Assembly: GCA_963782965.1 (NCBI GenBank)
Contig: CAWALV010000002.1
Location: forward strand, 372,001 to 436,000
Length of the DNA stretch: 64,000 nt
DNA from: CAWALV01 sp963782965
GTDB lineage: Bacteria; Actinomycetota; Actinomycetes; Acidothermales; Acidothermaceae
Reading direction: 5' to 3'
Part shown: piece by piece, positions 61,550 to 64,000 of the stretch
How positions within the stretch are numbered: the first letter of the stretch is position 1
Layout: every line of letters begins with the position of its first letter
Notes under the pieces: generated by a model
Databases searched by the model: none
Seen by the model: only the letters and a program-made list of their open reading frames with translations
Told to the model about the DNA's origin: nothing
Made by a program: the position numbers and the translations under genes

Positions 61550-63107
61550 GTGAGTGCCGAGCGGGTGCACGAGTTGCACGAGGCGGCCATCGTCCTGCGT
61601 GCCGGCGACAGCGTCGTGATCGCGCGGTCTGCCATCGCCGGCGGCACGATGCTCACCGACGGCGAGCAGGCCTTTCGCGTGACCGCCGACATTCCTGCCG
61701 GGCACAAGGTCGCGGTGCGCGACGTGGCCGTGGGGGCTCCGGTGACGAAGTACGGCCAACCGATCGGCCTCGCCACGCAGGCCATTCGCGCGGGTGATCA
61801 CGTCCACACGCACAACCTCGGCATGGGGGAGTTCGTCCGCGACTACGCGTTCGGCGCGGATGTTGCCGTCGGAAGTGCAGTTCCGGCGAGTGAGCGGGCA
61901 ACCTTCCGCGGCATCGTGCGCTCGGACGGACACGTCGCGACGCGCAACTACATCGGCATCCTCACCTCGGTGAACTGTTCGGCGACGGCAGCCAAGTTCA
62001 TCGCCAACGAGTTCCGTGCCGGCTCGGCCGCGCTCGAGAAATACCCGAACGTCGACGGCGTCGTCGCTCTCACGCACGGCACCGGCTGTGGCATGGCGTC
62101 CAGCGGTGAAGGCATGGAACTCCTACGCCGCACCTTGAGCGGCTACGCGAGGCATCCCAACTTCGCCGGCATTCTCGTGCTCGGTCTCGGCTGTGAGGTC
62201 AATCAGGTGGCCGAACTCACGGCAGGGTTCGACCTGCCTGACGACAAGCCGGTCCTCAGCATGACCATTCAAGAGCTCGGCGGCACGCGTGCCACGGTCA
62301 ACGAGGGCGTCGCGCGGGTGCATGACATGCTCGCCGCTGCCGACGCCGTCCGACGCGTCACCGTGCCCGCCGGCGAGCTCGTGCTCGGGCTCGAGTGCGG
62401 CGGAATCCGACGGGTATTCCGGCGTAACGGCCAATCCGGCGCTCGGCGTGGCCTCCGATCTCCTGGTCGCCCACGGCGGCACGTCGATCCTCGGTGAAAC
62501 CCCCGAGGTGTACGGCGCCGAGCACCTTCTCACCCGGCGCGCGACGCATCCAGACGTCGGGAAGCGGCTCGTCGAACGCATCGCCTGGTGGGAACGCTAC
62601 GTCGCCGCGGCCGGCGGATCGATGGACAACAACCCCTCACCCGGGAACAAGGAGGGCGGCATCACCACGATCCTCGAGAAGTCGCTCGGTGCGGTGGCCA
62701 AGGGCGGCCGGGCGAATCTCGAGGCCGTCTACGAGTACGCCGAACCGGTACAGGCCAAGGGTTTCGTGTTCATGGACACGCCTGGTTACGACCCGGTGTC
62801 GGTCACCGGCATGGTCGCCGGTGGTGCGAACGTCGTCTGCTTCACGACGGGCCGAGGATCGGTCTTCGGCTGCAAACCGGTACCGAGTCTCAAGCTGGCC
62901 ACCAACAGCGACGTCTACCGTCGGATGACCGACGACATGGACGTCAACTGCGGAGTGATTCTGGACGGCGAGGCCAGCGTCGCGGACGTCGGCCGGCTGA
63001 TATTCGACCGCGTTCTCGAGGTCGCCTCGGGCTCACCGACGAGGAGTGAGGAGATCGGCCTCGGCGACGAGGAGTTCACTCCGTGGCAGCTCGGCGCTGT
63101 GATGTGA
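61550..63107 (+). CDS. uxaA: Altronate dehydratase, frameshifted near 62404
   Basis: Joined across one indel it is about 518 residues. N part: SAF domain (VVIARSAIAGGTMLTDGEQA, AGHKVAVRDVAVGAPVTKYG), then GIVRSDGHVATRNYIGILTS, ALTHGTGCGMASSGEGMELL and ILVLGLGCEVNQVAELT. C part: ALGVASDLLVAHGGTSILGE, NPSPGNKEGGITTILEKSLG and TGRGSVFGCKPVPSLKLATN. Expected ECGGSDGYSG is broken by one extra A in GGCGGAATCCGAC. Converts D-altronate to 2-keto-3-deoxy-gluconate. GTG start; stop overlaps the next ATG. Confidence 0.87.
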
Positions 63108-64000
63108 TGCGCCGCCTCTCCTTCGAGGCACTCGACTCGCTTCCGGCCGATGTGCGCCCGCCGATCGATCCTCGTTCCATCGGCATCGGCATCGTCCACC
63201 TCGGTGTCGGCGCATTTCACCGCGCACACCAGGCGGTCTATACCCAGGGCGCCATGGCGGCGAGCGGTGAGACGCGGTGGGGCATCTGCGGCGCGTCGCA
63301 GCGCAGCTTCGACGTCGTCGACCGGCTGCGTCCGCAGGACGGCCTGTATACGTTGGTCGCCCGCGGCCCGCGAACGACGTACGAGGTACAGGCACCGTTG
63401 CGCGACATGCTGTTCGCGCGCGACGAAGGCGCGGTGTTGCTCGAGCGAATCGCAGCGCCAACCACCCACGTGGTGACACTGACCGTGACCGAGAAGGGCT
63501 ATCGCCACGACCCTGCGACGCGGCGGCTGCTCACCGACGACGCGGAAGTCCGTGCCGATGCCCAAGGGCGGCCGCCGCGAACAGTCGTCGGGCAACTGCT
63601 GCGGGGCTTCCAGCAACGACAGGCCAGCGAGGCGGGGCCAATCGCCGTCGTCTGTTGCGACAACCTGCCGGCGAACGGCGCGACACTTCGCGGGCTCGTC
63701 GATGATTTCGTGGAGCTGCTCCCCGCAGGCGAACGTGCTTCGACGCGGGCGTGGACCGCCGACAACGTGACGTTTCCCTCCACGATGGTCGACCGCATCG
63801 TGCCGGCATTTGTGGCGGCAGACTTTGCCGATGTCGAACGCGTGCTGGGGTGTTCCGATCGCGGAGCCGTCGTCGCTGAGCCGTTCTCGCAATGGGTGAT
63901 CGAGGATGTCTTTCGCAGTCCGCGCCCGCGGTGGGAGCTCGCCGGTGCGGTCTTGACCGATGACGTGACGCCGTACGAGACAATGAAGCTGCGGTTGCTC
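63107..64000 (+). CDS. uxuB: Mannitol dehydrogenase-family (fructuronate/tagaturonate reductase), runs off window
   Basis: From the ATG at 63107 (sharing one base with the UxaA stop) the frame is open to the end: GIVHLGVGAFHRAHQAVYTQ, ASQRSFDVVDRLRPQDGLYT, VVCCDNLPANGATLRGLVDD, NVTFPSTMVDRIVPAF and PYETMKLRLL. The last motif holds the catalytic lysine. It reduces fructuronate to mannonate or tagaturonate to altronate with NADH, supplying ManD and UxaA. About 298 residues are visible; the 3' third lies outside. Confidence 0.88.
   Translation, partial: MRRLSFEALDSLPADVRPPIDPRSIGIGIVHLGVGAFHRAHQAVYTQGAMAASGETRWGICGASQRSFDVVDRLRPQDGLYTLVARGPRTTYEVQAPLRDMLFARDEGAVLLERIAAPTTHVVTLTVTEKGYRHDPATRRLLTDDAEVRADAQGRPPRTVVGQLLRGFQQRQASEAGPIAVVCCDNLPANGATLRGLVDDFVELLPAGERASTRAWTADNVTFPSTMVDRIVPAFVAADFADVERVLGCSDRGAVVAEPFSQWVIEDVFRSPRPRWELAGAVLTDDVTPYETMKLRLL

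Noticed and set aside
60157..61785. 542-residue minus-strand open frame
   Set aside because: Antisense of ManD, whose metal ligands are on the plus strand. Long antisense frames are common at this GC content.
1..64000. CRISPR array
   Set aside because: No series of evenly spaced repeats of 24-40 bases was seen; only short tandem units at 20346 and 59474.

Overview
The window is high-GC DNA from an actinobacterium: many GTG and TTG starts, ATGA/GTGA stop-start overlaps, and families typical of the phylum (MMPL transporter, DUF2637, MAB_1171c-type membrane protein, MoxR/DUF58 operon). The order or genus cannot be fixed from sequence alone. There is no rRNA, no complete tRNA and no CRISPR array.

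Region 1 (1-20.5 kb) looks like the right part of a decaying integrated element. It ends at 20453-20501 in the 3' half of a tRNA-Arg(ACG) gene without its 5' half, the usual scar of integration into a tRNA. Just inside that site lie a replication-initiator-like helix-turn-helix gene and a DUF2637 membrane gene, both frameshifted. Farther left is cargo: three related GH13 alpha-amylase-family genes (two share an ~890-bp near-identical direct repeat), a TetR-MMPL pair with a 22-bp-arm palindrome, an XRE-cupin regulator with an aminotransferase, a luciferase-like oxidoreductase, a SnoaL protein, two alpha/beta hydrolases, an FUSC transporter, MarR and HxlR regulators, a PPOX protein, and relics of SMP-30, polysaccharide deacetylase, MarR and methyltransferase genes. 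Frameshifts, deletions and lost catalytic residues are frequent here.

Region 2 (20.5-37.8 kb) is mostly intact chromosome: an ABC transporter divergent from a two-component system, a VOC protein, a PAS-GGDEF-EAL protein, a DUF347 membrane protein, a GH63-like glycosidase, a large polytopic membrane protein, a secreted 1215-residue GH3 enzyme, a ParB/StrR-like protein, and a three-gene operon XRE - ImmA/IrrE metalloprotease - MAB_1171c-type membrane protein.

Region 3 (37.9-47.0 kb) is a leftward run that reads as an orphan pathway. GTP cyclohydrolase II and a RibD-type reductase are coupled to a degenerate PTPS/QueD homologue, an MDR dehydrogenase, a GT4 glycosyltransferase, a methyltransferase, an LPG-synthase-type membrane protein, an LTA-synthase-like sulfatase-fold enzyme and a CDP-alcohol phosphatidyltransferase. 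Together they suggest a GTP-derived pyrimidine or pterin moiety joined to a glycolipid or envelope polymer. This is my best candidate for an undescribed system.

Region 4 (47.1-59.2 kb) holds a cation-diffusion transporter, a MoxR/DUF58 operon, a low-molecular-weight phosphatase, and a sulfide/persulfide-type redox module: SQR, a split cytochrome b, DUF302, OsmC, thioredoxin and a CstR-like repressor with three palindromic sites, followed by a PiT-family permease. Region 5 (59.5-64 kb, running off the end) is a hexuronate catabolic operon: an IolB-type isomerase, ManD, UxaA (frameshifted) and a UxuB-type dehydrogenase.
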